Positions 8,373-16,868 of a stretch of 64,000 bases of DNA are shown here, in pieces. The position numbers and the translations under genes are program-made. Position 1 is the stretch's first letter. The number at the start of each line of letters is the position of its first letter. The notes below the pieces were generated by a model, which was not told the DNA's origin, did no database searches, and saw only the letters and a list, made by a program, of their open reading frames with translations. Source of the DNA: Sphingomonas populi (GTDB lineage: Bacteria; Pseudomonadota; Alphaproteobacteria; Sphingomonadales; Sphingomonadaceae). The stretch lies in assembly GCF_004208535.1 (NCBI RefSeq), contig NZ_SGIS01000018.1, forward strand, positions 1 through 64,000, given 5' to 3'.

Positions 8373-9488
8373 TCAATAGGGCTGTTGAAGCTGGTGCATC
8401 GTCTCGCCCATGATCGTCGTCGCCGGCACCTGATCGCCCGCCGCCATCTCGATCTCGCCGATACGCACGGAATTCTCGACGACGATCCGCGCCCGTTCGA
8501 AGCGCCGCGCCATGAAGCGCGCCAGCGCTTCGTCCACGGATGTACCGCTGGTCAGTTCCTCGCCCAGCACCAGCCCGTCCTCGACCGCGATGCCGGCGCC
8601 CGATGCCATGTGCGGCGTCGTCGCATGCGCGGAATCGCCGATCAGCACGATGCGCCCCTTGTACCAGGGCGATGGTAGCAACAGCCATTCCAGCGGGCGG
8701 TAATTGACTTGCGAGGCCGCGCCTAGGCTCGCGCGTATCGCCGGGATGTCGCCGCCGAACGGCGCCAGCAGGGCGTCGAGACGGGGAAGCTGGTCCTCGG
8801 GTGCGAACCAGGGATTGTCCGGCACATGTTCGAGCACGAACACGTAGATTTCATCACGCGAGACCGGGTTGATGCCGAGCTTGACCGCACCCCCGACGTA
8901 CAATTCGGTGCGATCGAGATGGGCAGGGCGGGGCGCGAGGATGCGCCAGCAGCCCTGACCAGTGAAGCGTGGCGCGGGCGCCTCCGGGAACAGCATGCGG
9001 CGCGTGTCGGAGAAGATGCCCTCAGCCGCCGCCACCACGTCGAACCGGCCGCTGCTGCCGTCCGAGAAGGCGACGTCGACGCCGTCGCCATCATCGTGCA
9101 GCGCTTCGGCCTTGATGCCCAGCCGGACCTCGACCCCGGCCGCGCGCACCGCCCGCGACAGGATATCGTGCAGCACCGGGCGCAGGATTCCGCCGCCGGA
9201 CTGGATCGGCAGCGGATTTTCGGGAACCGGTGATTCCATGATGACATGGCCGCTCACGCTGCGCAGGCGAATGCCCGCGCCCACGAAACCACGTTCGCGG
9301 ACCTCGTCCAGAATGCCGAGATCGTCGAACGCCCGCAGCGAGATGCCGGTCACGCTGATGCCGGCGCCGTACACGCGCCATTGCGGATCGGCGTCGATCA
9401 ACGTGACCGCCACACCGCGCCTGGCGAGCGATATCGCCGCCGTCATACCGCCGACACCGCCGCCGACGACGAGAACCCGATCCACCAT
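8373..9488 (-). CDS. FAD-dependent aromatic-type monooxygenase (group A)
   Basis: A 371-residue flavoprotein hydroxylase related to salicylate and 3-hydroxybenzoate hydroxylases. It has the N-terminal nucleotide-binding fingerprint VLVVGGGVGGMTAA and the second FAD motif VLIGDSAHATTPHMASGAG at about residue 280. Length fits the single-component NAD(P)H-dependent class. It sits between the extradiol dioxygenase (stop at 9510, gap 21 bases) and the FAH-family gene. The likely role is to hydroxylate an aromatic ring, possibly with decarboxylation, to yield the catechol the dioxygenase opens. Substrate cannot be read from the sequence. Confidence 0.88.
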   Translation of the reverse strand: MVDRVLVVGGGVGGMTAAISLARRGVAVTLIDADPQWRVYGAGISVTGISLRAFDDLGILDEVRERGFVGAGIRLRSVSGHVIMESPVPENPLPIQSGGGILRPVLHDILSRAVRAAGVEVRLGIKAEALHDDGDGVDVAFSDGSSGRFDVVAAAEGIFSDTRRMLFPEAPAPRFTGQGCWRILAPRPAHLDRTELYVGGAVKLGINPVSRDEIYVFVLEHVPDNPWFAPEDQLPRLDALLAPFGGDIPAIRASLGAASQVNYRPLEWLLLPSPWYKGRIVLIGDSAHATTPHMASGAGIAVEDGLVLGEELTSGTSVDEALARFMARRFERARIVVENSVRIGEIEMAAGDQVPATTIMGETMHQLQQPY

Positions 9489-9509
9489 GATGTTTCCTTC
9501 CGCCGGCGA

Positions 9510-10415
9510 TCAGGCCGGGATGTGCCACAAGCCCTTGTCGGGGCTCAGTTCGGCGTGCGGGACATTGCCGGGAATGATCCGCCCGGTGCCCCATTGGTCG
9601 GTGATCGACGGCGTCGCCGCATAGGTCTGTGGAACCCAGGTCGCGTCATCGACCTCCTCGACATCCGACGTATATTCCACCGCGTTGCCGTTGGGCGTGA
9701 CGAAGTAGCTGAACGTGTTGTTGCCGGCGGTGTGGCGGCCCGGCCCCCAAGTCAGTTTGACGTCGTTCTCGTGCATGCGCGCCAGCCCACGCATCATCTC
9801 ATCGACTGAACTCACGTCGAAGGCGATGTGATTGAGCGTGGGTGGTCCCGGCAGGATGGCGAGACGGTGATGCGCTGAGTTGCAGCGCAGGAACACCATG
9901 AACTCGCCGATCCAGTCGGTCAGGCGGAAACCGAGGACGTCTTCGTAGAAGCTTTCCAGTGCCTTGATGTCGGGCGAATGCAGCACAACGTGGCTGATGC
10001 CGATCGGTATCGCCTCGCCCTTGGCGAGCGTGCGGTGCTGGCGCGGCGTGCGTTCGCACACCACCTCGATCGCACGGCCTTCGGGATCGAAAAAGCGGCA
10101 GGCATAGCCGCCAGCCGGGCCATCGGCGGGGCCGGGTTCGGCGATAATCTTCGCGCCGGCCGCCTTCGCCTTGGCGAAGATCGCATCGACGGCATCGCGT
10201 CCCTCCGCCGAGAAGCCGATCAGATCGGTCTTGCGCTCGGCATCCTCGCGCAGCCGGATGACGAAGGCGTGTGGCGAGCCTTCCGCCGCGAAATAGACCT
10301 TGCCGTCCTGCTCGCCGACTTCGACCAACCCCCAGGTCTTGCCGAAGAAGTCACGCTCGGCGGCGAGATCGGGAACTGCAAGCCCGACATAGTGAAGATC
10401 GTTTACGCTTGCCAT
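9510..10415 (-). CDS. Type I extradiol (catechol) dioxygenase, two VOC domains
   Basis: Iron(II)-dependent ring-cleavage enzyme of 301 residues. The C-terminal VOC module keeps the whole active site of the BphC class: metal ligands His142 (ISHVVLH), His196 (LNHIAFDV) and Glu246 (NAVEYTSD). His182/183 (SAHHRLAI) corresponds to the catalytic His, and His227 lies in the signature GPGRHTAGNNTFSYF. The N-terminal module is the non-catalytic repeat. ATG 10415 follows GGAGGG; earlier in-frame ATGs run into the intergenic region. It probably meta-cleaves a substituted catechol made by the adjacent monooxygenase, feeding the FAH-family hydrolase. This is the best functional anchor for the island. Confidence 0.9.
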   Translation of the reverse strand: MASVNDLHYVGLAVPDLAAERDFFGKTWGLVEVGEQDGKVYFAAEGSPHAFVIRLREDAERKTDLIGFSAEGRDAVDAIFAKAKAAGAKIIAEPGPADGPAGGYACRFFDPEGRAIEVVCERTPRQHRTLAKGEAIPIGISHVVLHSPDIKALESFYEDVLGFRLTDWIGEFMVFLRCNSAHHRLAILPGPPTLNHIAFDVSSVDEMMRGLARMHENDVKLTWGPGRHTAGNNTFSYFVTPNGNAVEYTSDVEEVDDATWVPQTYAATPSITDQWGTGRIIPGNVPHAELSPDKGLWHIPA

Positions 10416-10448
10416 CAACGTCGGCCCTCCGCTTCGCAAATTCGTATA

Positions 10449-10464
10449 TTCCTGCATATAGGAA
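10449..10464. promoter_or_regulatory. Candidate operator, copy 1
   Basis: TTCC-N8-GGAA, partly palindromic, lies 34 bases before the dioxygenase start and between it and the TBDR stop. It matches the site at 13045-13060 at 12 of 16 positions, suggesting one regulator for both transcription units. Confidence 0.35.
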
Positions 10465-10481
10465 ATAGCAAGCTGGCTCTG

Positions 10482-13013
10482 TCAGCGGAACCGTGCGCCG
10501 ACGCGGACGCCATAGGTGCGCGGCGCCTCGTAAGACCCGATGTAGATGCCGCTCGCGGCGACCTGCGACACCGCGAATATGCGGCGGAAGTTTTCGAGAT
10601 TGTTGATGAATCCCGTCACGAACCAGCGCTCGTCGGCTGGCCCGAACGTGATCGACGCGTTGGAGGTCGTGCCGGCCTTGGCGTAGATATAGGACGAATA
10701 GCTCGGGTCTTCCTGCGCGCGCCCACGGTAGCGTGTGCCAGCCTGGAGCACGATCTTGTAGTCGCCGAGCGGTATCGTCTGTTGTCCGTTGACGTTGAAT
10801 GACCATTCCGGCGTGTTGACCGCCGGCTGGCCCGAACAGTCGATATGAAACACCGCTTCGGTCACGCCGTTGATGACGCTGTTGCCGGCCTGCGCGCCAC
10901 ACATCGTCGGGGGCGGGGCGCCTTGGTTGGGCACGTCATATTGGAAGCTGTCGTAGTTGGTGTGGACATATTGCACGCTGCCCGACAGCAGCGTGTTGCG
11001 GGTGACGAGGAATTGCGCATCGGCATCGACACCGTAGATCGTGCTCCTGCCGACATTGCGGGTCAGGAACACGGTGGTCGGCGGGGTGCCGAGATCATAT
11101 CCGAACGTGCTGAACTGCTGGTTCCGGTATTTCCAGTAAAAGCCCTCGATGTTGAACTGCACTGTGTTGTTGAAGAAGCGGTTCTTGCTGCCCACCGTCC
11201 AGGCGTCGATCGTCTCGGGCTTGTAGCTTTCGAGCCCCTGCGCGAAGGCGAAGCCGCCGGCATGATAGCCGGTCTCGTAGCTGACATAGGCCATCGACGT
11301 GTTCGAAAACGCATATTCTGCGCCGAGCCGGTACGTGAACTTTGAATTGGTGAGGCCGGAATTGATTGCGGTGTTCGCGTTCAGCACGAAAGGCGCGGTC
11401 TGCGATCCACCGAAGGCGGGCGGCAAGGCGAAGAGCGGCACGTTCGTTACCGGAATGCCGCGCGCCGCATAGAAGGCGCGCAGCGACGCCGCATCGGGCA
11501 CGAGCGGGATGAACGGCACGTTCGGGCACTGGTTCGGCGGGAAGGACGCGGGGTTGCCGCAGAACAGGATGTAGGTGTCGCTGGTTCCGTCGAAGCGCTT
11601 CTTGTCCTGCGTGTATCGACCGGCGGCGGTCAGGCTGAGCTTGCTGGTGGCGTGCCACGTCAGCTTGCCGAAGCCGGCGTAGGAATCGGTGGTGGTGGTG
11701 AAATTCTGGTACGGCACCAGTACGAACTGCGAGAAATAGGTGTTCGACTGGATGTGCTCGCCGAAATAATAGCCGCCGACGACGAAGTCGAGTGGGCCAG
11801 CCTTGCCGGCATAGCGGACCTCGCCGCTGAACTGCCGATCCTTTTCGTGAGTGCCCGCGCCGTTCATGCCGGGGGTGATGAGGTTGTCGAGCCGGGATTC
11901 GCGGTACGCCGGCACCACCGTCAGCGTGCCAGGTCCGACCTGCCAGTTGGTCTCGCTGAGAATGCCCCAGAAATCGTTGGTGTTGTACGGTTGCCCCTGG
12001 ACCACCTCGCCGGCGCGGCCCGCCTGCGCGATGTACTGCGATGCGAGGTATGCTTGTGATTTCGGGCTGAAGATGCCCTCGCCGGGCGCGTAATGGGTGG
12101 GGGAATAGCTGTAGCCGCTGAAACCCGTCGGGCCGAAATTCGGCGTCGCGGTGCCGACGTAAGTGGCGAACAGCTTGGCGCCACCCTGATGTGCATAGTC
12201 CGCCGATATACGCGTGTTCAGCGTGGGGGTGAGTTCGGCGTAGACCTGCGCGCGCGCGCCATATTCATGCTGGTCGTTGGTGCCGTCATTGTAGAACGGA
12301 TCGTGCGAGGCATAATTCCCGGCAAGGCGGAACGCGCCGGAGGTGCTGATCGGCAGGTTGATTGCGGCCTGCGCGTTGAGCGTGTTGTAGTTGCCGTAAC
12401 TCACCGTGCCATCGGCCGAGAGCATGTTGAGCTGCGGCCGGTTGGGGATCACATTGATCGCGCCGCCGGTGGCGTTGCGCCCGTACAGCGTGCCCTGCGG
12501 TCCTTTCAGAACCTCGACGCGCTGGAGATCGTAGAAGCTGCCGCTCGTCGAGGAGGGGCGGCCGATGTAGACGCCATCGTAATTGAACGCGACCGCCGGG
12601 TCCGAATAGGCGTTGATCGTGGTGTTACCGACGCCGCGCACAACGAAGGTGGTGTAGGAGCCGCCGGTGCTGGCGGCGACCAGCGCGGGCACGACCCGCG
12701 AGAGGTCTTCAGGGCGGGTGACCGCTTGCTGCACCAGCTCCTCGGGCTTGATGACGCTGATCGCGATCGGCGCACGCTGCGCGCTTTCCGACACGCGCTG
12801 CGCGGTGACGACGATATCCTCGAGCCCTTCGGCGCTGGTATCAATCGTGGTGCTGTTGGGCGCGCCGCCTTGTGGTGCATTGGCGGCGGGAAGCGATTGC
12901 GGCACGGGCGCCGCGTCGCCGCTCGCGGAGGTAAGCGGTGGCGTTTGGGCATGGGCGGGCGTGGCCATCGCCAGGACGCTGGCCGAGGCAAGCAGCAGGA
13001 TTGCGCGATTCAT
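10482..13013 (-). CDS. TonB-dependent receptor of the catabolic island
   Basis: Outer-membrane receptor of 843 residues. The signal peptide ends in PAHAQ at about residue 23, then comes a TonB-box-like DIVVTAQRVSE. The plug has RVEVLKGPQGTLYGRNATGGAINV, a classic TBDR plug signature, and the barrel ends in Phe-Arg. ATG 13013 has GGAGGGG at ideal spacing; ATG two codons earlier (13019) abuts that site. It opens the minus-strand unit leading to the extradiol dioxygenase, monooxygenase and hydrolase, so it probably imports the aromatic substrate or a conjugate of it. Similar receptors are common beside aromatic pathways in sphingomonads. Confidence 0.9.
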   Translation of the reverse strand: MNRAILLLASASVLAMATPAHAQTPPLTSASGDAAPVPQSLPAANAPQGGAPNSTTIDTSAEGLEDIVVTAQRVSESAQRAPIAISVIKPEELVQQAVTRPEDLSRVVPALVAASTGGSYTTFVVRGVGNTTINAYSDPAVAFNYDGVYIGRPSSTSGSFYDLQRVEVLKGPQGTLYGRNATGGAINVIPNRPQLNMLSADGTVSYGNYNTLNAQAAINLPISTSGAFRLAGNYASHDPFYNDGTNDQHEYGARAQVYAELTPTLNTRISADYAHQGGAKLFATYVGTATPNFGPTGFSGYSYSPTHYAPGEGIFSPKSQAYLASQYIAQAGRAGEVVQGQPYNTNDFWGILSETNWQVGPGTLTVVPAYRESRLDNLITPGMNGAGTHEKDRQFSGEVRYAGKAGPLDFVVGGYYFGEHIQSNTYFSQFVLVPYQNFTTTTDSYAGFGKLTWHATSKLSLTAAGRYTQDKKRFDGTSDTYILFCGNPASFPPNQCPNVPFIPLVPDAASLRAFYAARGIPVTNVPLFALPPAFGGSQTAPFVLNANTAINSGLTNSKFTYRLGAEYAFSNTSMAYVSYETGYHAGGFAFAQGLESYKPETIDAWTVGSKNRFFNNTVQFNIEGFYWKYRNQQFSTFGYDLGTPPTTVFLTRNVGRSTIYGVDADAQFLVTRNTLLSGSVQYVHTNYDSFQYDVPNQGAPPPTMCGAQAGNSVINGVTEAVFHIDCSGQPAVNTPEWSFNVNGQQTIPLGDYKIVLQAGTRYRGRAQEDPSYSSYIYAKAGTTSNASITFGPADERWFVTGFINNLENFRRIFAVSQVAASGIYIGSYEAPRTYGVRVGARFR

Positions 13014-13044
13014 CGTCATCCCCTCCAGTTCGGCTGCGGCTTAT

Positions 13045-13060
13045 TTCCCGCATACCGGAT
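13045..13060. promoter_or_regulatory. Candidate operator, copy 2, in divergent promoter region
   Basis: TTCC-N8-GGA at 13045-13060 resembles the site before the dioxygenase gene (12 of 16 bases). It lies between the divergent TBDR (start 13013) and MetE-like gene (start 13175). A second repeat, CCGGA-N8-TCCGG, overlaps it on the right. A local regulator could control both directions from here. Confidence 0.35.
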
Positions 13061-13174
13061 TATCAATTCCGGCTATCATGAATTAGGGCGGGGCTCAAGC
13101 TCGCATGTGGCATCGGCTTCCCGAATTCGATCTTTGCTGTAGAGGTGGATAATCATGACTTCTGGAAATCTCGC

Positions 13175-14305
13175 ATGACGCATATCGCGACCACCCACGT
13201 CGGCAGCCTGCCGCGTGGCCCCGAACTCACCCCGCTGCTGCTCGCGCGTGATCAGGGCCAGCCCTATGACGCTGCCGCGTTCGACAATGTCGTGCAGGCC
13301 GCCGTCGATGCGGCGGTCGCTGCGCAGGTTGATGCCGGGGTGACGGTGGTCAGCGACGGTGAGCTCGGCAAGGTCGGTTATTCGACCTATATGATCGAGC
13401 GATTGTCCGGGTTCGGCGGCCATGTCGATCGCAAACCGGCGCTCGATCTCGCGCCGCTGCCGGAATTGCGCGCCAAGCTCGCGCATATCATGGGCGCACA
13501 GGAGTTCGTGCGCGCCTCCTGTATCGGCGACGTGAAGCTGGTGAGCCTCGCGCCGCTGCACGACGACATCCGCCGCTTCCGAACTGCGCTCGACCGGCAG
13601 GGTGGGGCGGTCCGCGCCTTCATGAACGCGGCGTCGCCCGGCCTCATCACCGCGTTTCAGAAGAACCTCCATTACCCGAGCCACGAAGCCTATCTGGCCG
13701 ATCTGGTGCGTGCGATGCGCCCCGAATATGAAGCGATCGTCGCCGCGGGTTTCGAGCTGCAACTCGATTGTCCCGATCTCGCGATGTCGCGCCACACCGG
13801 CTATCAGGAGATGGGCGAGGCCGAGTTCCTCGCCACGATCGAAGCCAATGTCGAGGCGCTCAATGCCGCCACTGCCGGCATCGCGCCGGAGCGGATGCGG
13901 ATGCATGTGTGCTGGGGCAATTACGAAGGTCCGCACGATCACGATATCGCGCTCGAGAAGATCATCGGCATCGTGCTCAAGGCGCGCCCTGCCACCATCC
14001 TGTTCGAAGCGGCAAACCCCCGCCACGAGCATGAATGGAAGGTCTGGCGCGATGCGCGCGTGCCCGACGATAAGATCCTCGCGCCCGGGCTGATCGACAC
14101 CTGTTCGAACTATCTCGAACATCCCGAGCTGGTCGCGCAGCGGATCGAGCGGTTCGCGGCGATCGTCGGCAAAGACCGCGTGGTTGCCAGTACCGACTGC
14201 GGCTTCGGCACGTTTGCCGGCTACGGCAAGATCGATCCGGCGGTGACCTGGGCCAAGCTGCGCGCCCTGCGCGAAGGCGCGGATATCGCCGGCGCGCGGC
14301 TGTGA
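13175..14305 (+). CDS. Cobalamin-independent methionine synthase (MetE) C-terminal-like methyltransferase
   Basis: A 376-residue soluble protein resembling the catalytic barrel of MetE without its N-terminal half. The N-terminus has TTHVGSLPRG. The zinc ligands appear complete: His244 and Cys246 (MHVCWGNY), Glu278 (ILFEAANPRHE) and Cys342 (STDCGFGTF). The superfamily also contains thiol-alkylating enzymes such as epoxyalkane:coenzyme M transferase. Here it heads a plus-strand unit with an NTF2-like protein and an alpha/beta hydrolase inside a ring-cleavage island. It may therefore transfer a methyl or alkyl group during catabolism rather than make methionine. ATG 13175 is chosen; a GTG at 13145 is an alternative. 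Confidence 0.82.
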   Translation: MTHIATTHVGSLPRGPELTPLLLARDQGQPYDAAAFDNVVQAAVDAAVAAQVDAGVTVVSDGELGKVGYSTYMIERLSGFGGHVDRKPALDLAPLPELRAKLAHIMGAQEFVRASCIGDVKLVSLAPLHDDIRRFRTALDRQGGAVRAFMNAASPGLITAFQKNLHYPSHEAYLADLVRAMRPEYEAIVAAGFELQLDCPDLAMSRHTGYQEMGEAEFLATIEANVEALNAATAGIAPERMRMHVCWGNYEGPHDHDIALEKIIGIVLKARPATILFEAANPRHEHEWKVWRDARVPDDKILAPGLIDTCSNYLEHPELVAQRIERFAAIVGKDRVVASTDCGFGTFAGYGKIDPAVTWAKLRALREGADIAGARL

Positions 14306-14694
14306 CGCCGGAAGCGCGCCGCGCGGCAGAATGGGACTGTACCCGGCTCGTGCATCTGTATGCCAATCTCAACGATCAGGCGCGGTGGGCCGAAGTGGCC
14401 GCGCTGTACGCCGCCGATGGCTGCATGACTCGCCCCACCGCGCCGGATTCGCCGGTCGTCGGTCGCGCCGCGATCCTCGCCGCCTTCGAAAGTCGGCCAC
14501 CGCGCACGACGCGGCACGTCTGCGCCAATGTCGTCATTGATGTCGAAAGCGAGACGAACGCGCGCGGCAGCAGCGCGATGCTGTTGTTCACCGCCGCCGC
14601 CACGCCGCCCTTGGTCGGCGGGTTCGAGGACCGGTTCGTCCACACGGAACAGGGCTGGCGCTTCGCCGAACGGCGCGGAACGCTGACCTTCTGA
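14302..14694 (+). CDS. NTF2-like / SnoaL-type small protein
   Basis: A 130-residue single-domain protein with the cone-shaped NTF2 pattern: an N-terminal helix (TRLVHLYANLNDQARW), WAEVAALYAADGCM, and a C-terminal strand set ending RFAERRGTLTF. Relatives act as small isomerases, dehydratases or hydroxylase partners. The GTG start overlaps the TGA of the MetE-like gene in a GTGA junction, so translation is probably coupled. A role on an intermediate of the same pathway is likely, but which reaction is not visible. Confidence 0.75.
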   Translation: MTPEARRAAEWDCTRLVHLYANLNDQARWAEVAALYAADGCMTRPTAPDSPVVGRAAILAAFESRPPRTTRHVCANVVIDVESETNARGSSAMLLFTAAATPPLVGGFEDRFVHTEQGWRFAERRGTLTF

Positions 14695-14772
14695 TTGCGC
14701 CGCGCGGAGGCACGCGCGAAGCCGACCCTTTTCCCTCAGCGCCGACAGGTGTGTTCGCACAGGAGACCGTTC

Positions 14773-15483
14773 ATGCATGACAATCCCGCCACTGGAGACA
14801 GCACGCCGCTCCTGCTGCTGCCCGGTCTGATGTGCGACGCGCGCATCTTCGCAGGCCAGCTCGCCGGCCTCGCGTCAGCGCGTATGGCGGCCGATTATGG
14901 CGATCTCGATGATCTCGGCGCGATGGCCGAGCGGCTGCTCGCCGCCGCACCGCCGCGCTTTGCATTGCTCGGTCATTCGATGGGCGGCCGCGTCGCGCTT
15001 GAAGTGGTGCGGCGGGCACCCGAACGCGTCGCGCGTCTCGTTCTGGCCAGCACGGGTATCCACCCGCGCCGCGACGGCGAGCAGGAGAAACGCCACGCGC
15101 TTCGCGATATCGGGCGGGCACAGGGGATCGGCGCGTTGGTCGATGTCTGGTTGCCGCCGATGCTCGGTGCCGCTGCCGCGCGCGACACCGCGCTGGTCGA
15201 TACGCTCGCCGCGATGTGTCGCGAGGCCGGCATGGCGCGCTACGAGGCGCAGGAGGCGGCCTTGCTGAACCGGCCTGACGTGACCGCATTGTTGCCGACG
15301 ATCGCCTGCCCGGTGCTCGCCATCGTCGGCAGCGAGGATCGCTGGAGTCCGCCCGAACAACATCGCGCGATTGCGGCGGCTATCCCCGGTGCCGAACTGG
15401 TGGTGATTGACGGCTGCGGGCACATGCTGCCCGCCGAAGCGCCCGATGCCGTCAATGCCGCGCTATCGCGCTGGCTCGCGTAG
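14773..15483 (+). CDS. Alpha/beta-fold hydrolase
   Basis: A 236-residue cytoplasmic hydrolase. The nucleophile elbow is GHSMGG (about residue 63), the acid is probably Asp in GSEDRW and the general base His in GCGHMLP. The oxyanion segment LLLPGLMCDARIF is at the N-terminus. ATG 14773 has AGGAGA 7 bases upstream; the upstream extension is non-coding. It ends the MetE-like/NTF2 unit and converges on the MFS gene. In aromatic pathways such enzymes cleave esters, lactones or C-C bonds of ring-fission products. Confidence 0.85.
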   Translation: MHDNPATGDSTPLLLLPGLMCDARIFAGQLAGLASARMAADYGDLDDLGAMAERLLAAAPPRFALLGHSMGGRVALEVVRRAPERVARLVLASTGIHPRRDGEQEKRHALRDIGRAQGIGALVDVWLPPMLGAAAARDTALVDTLAAMCREAGMARYEAQEAALLNRPDVTALLPTIACPVLAIVGSEDRWSPPEQHRAIAAAIPGAELVVIDGCGHMLPAEAPDAVNAALSRWLA

Positions 15484-15499
15484 CCTCCGGTTACGCGCC

Positions 15500-16807
15500 T
15501 CAGTGGATCACCGCTGCCGTCGCCGGATCACGCACGCACGGCGCCAGATCCGCCAACCGCCGATACGCAAGCAGCAGCAGTAGCGTCGCCGCGACCGGCG
15601 TGACGATCATCGTCGCTAGGCCGTAACGCAGCGACTCTATGCCGTAGGTCGGCGCCAGCGCGTCGCTGACGAATCCCACGACGAACGGCGCCATCGCGCT
15701 GCCGATCAGCCCGAATGCGAACAGCATCAAGGTCGAGGCGAGCGCGCGGACGCGGTGGCTGACGATATCGCTGCCGAGCGCGAAGCAAGGCGCGACGCCG
15801 AGGGAGATCAGAAACGTCATCATCGCCGTCGCCGTCATCGCGCCGGCGAGCGTCGGCGCGAACACAAACAGCGCCAGAAACGGTGTCGCGAGCGGCGTCG
15901 CGACCAGCGGCACGAGCAGCCCGGCGCGCTCGCTGTCACGGCGGCGGACGAGCAGCGTGGCGAGCACGCCGCCGATAACGGTGCCGGCGATGCCGCTGAT
16001 GCCAACCGCCGGCCCGATCACCGCGCCGACCTCGGCGAGCGGGACATGATGGCTGCGCTGCAGAAACGCCGGCCCCCACGCGCCGAGTACCGCGCCGACC
16101 GTGCCGAGAAAGCCGATGCCGAGCGACAGCGGCACGAAGCCCGGTGTCGCCAGCACGCGCCGGATCGCCCCGCGCGCGTCATCATCGGCGGTAGCGTCGA
16201 GCGATAGCCCGTCCGTGCGCCGTGCCGGGTCGCGCACCGCGAAGAGCATTCCCATCATCAGCACGAGGCCGCCCGCGCCGCACATAACGAACATCCACCG
16301 CCAGCCATGCGCTGCCGCCAGCACGCCCGCGAGGATCGACCCGCCGACCAGACCCACGAACGTACCCGCCTGAAACATCGCGACCGCGCGCGGCCGCTCG
16401 GCCGGTGCGCGCAGGTCGCCGATCATCGACAGCGCAACGGGAAAGACGGTCGCCTCGCCGACCCCGACCAGCACCAGCGCCGTCGCCAGACTCGCAAAGC
16501 CGCTGGCGGCACCGATGAACGCCGTCGCGATCGACCAGATCGCCACGCCGATCAGCAGGATAAACTTGCGGTTGCCGCGATCGACCCAGTGCGAGATCGC
16601 GACGCCCGCGACCAGATTGAAGGCGATGAAGATCGCGCCGTTCAGCAGCGACATTTGCGTATCGCTGAGCAGCAGGTCGTGCTTGATCGGATCGACCACC
16701 ACGCCGAGCAACGCGCGATCCCCCCAGCTCAGCGTGTTGGCGAGGAACAGGGCCATCAGCGTCGCGCGCGCACGCGTGCCCCGGCCGGCAGGGTCTTGAG
16801 ACGTCAT
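15500..16807 (-). CDS. MFS transporter, spinster-like
   Basis: A 435-residue inner-membrane carrier with about 12 hydrophobic segments. The loop between helices 2 and 3 reads SHWVDRGNRK, as in spinster-like major facilitator proteins. ATG 16807 follows AGGAGAG; the GTG three codons upstream is less well placed. It is the last gene of the minus-strand unit metallo-hydrolase, fumarylacetoacetase, amidohydrolase, MFS. It probably carries the pathway substrate across the inner membrane after TBDR-mediated uptake. Confidence 0.87.
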   Translation of the reverse strand: MTSQDPAGRGTRARATLMALFLANTLSWGDRALLGVVVDPIKHDLLLSDTQMSLLNGAIFIAFNLVAGVAISHWVDRGNRKFILLIGVAIWSIATAFIGAASGFASLATALVLVGVGEATVFPVALSMIGDLRAPAERPRAVAMFQAGTFVGLVGGSILAGVLAAAHGWRWMFVMCGAGGLVLMMGMLFAVRDPARRTDGLSLDATADDDARGAIRRVLATPGFVPLSLGIGFLGTVGAVLGAWGPAFLQRSHHVPLAEVGAVIGPAVGISGIAGTVIGGVLATLLVRRRDSERAGLLVPLVATPLATPFLALFVFAPTLAGAMTATAMMTFLISLGVAPCFALGSDIVSHRVRALASTLMLFAFGLIGSAMAPFVVGFVSDALAPTYGIESLRYGLATMIVTPVAATLLLLLAYRRLADLAPCVRDPATAAVIH

Positions 16808-16868
16808 CGCTATCACTCTCCTGCTTCGGCCGCTCGTGCGGCTCGCGTATATTTCGGCGTTCGCGGTG

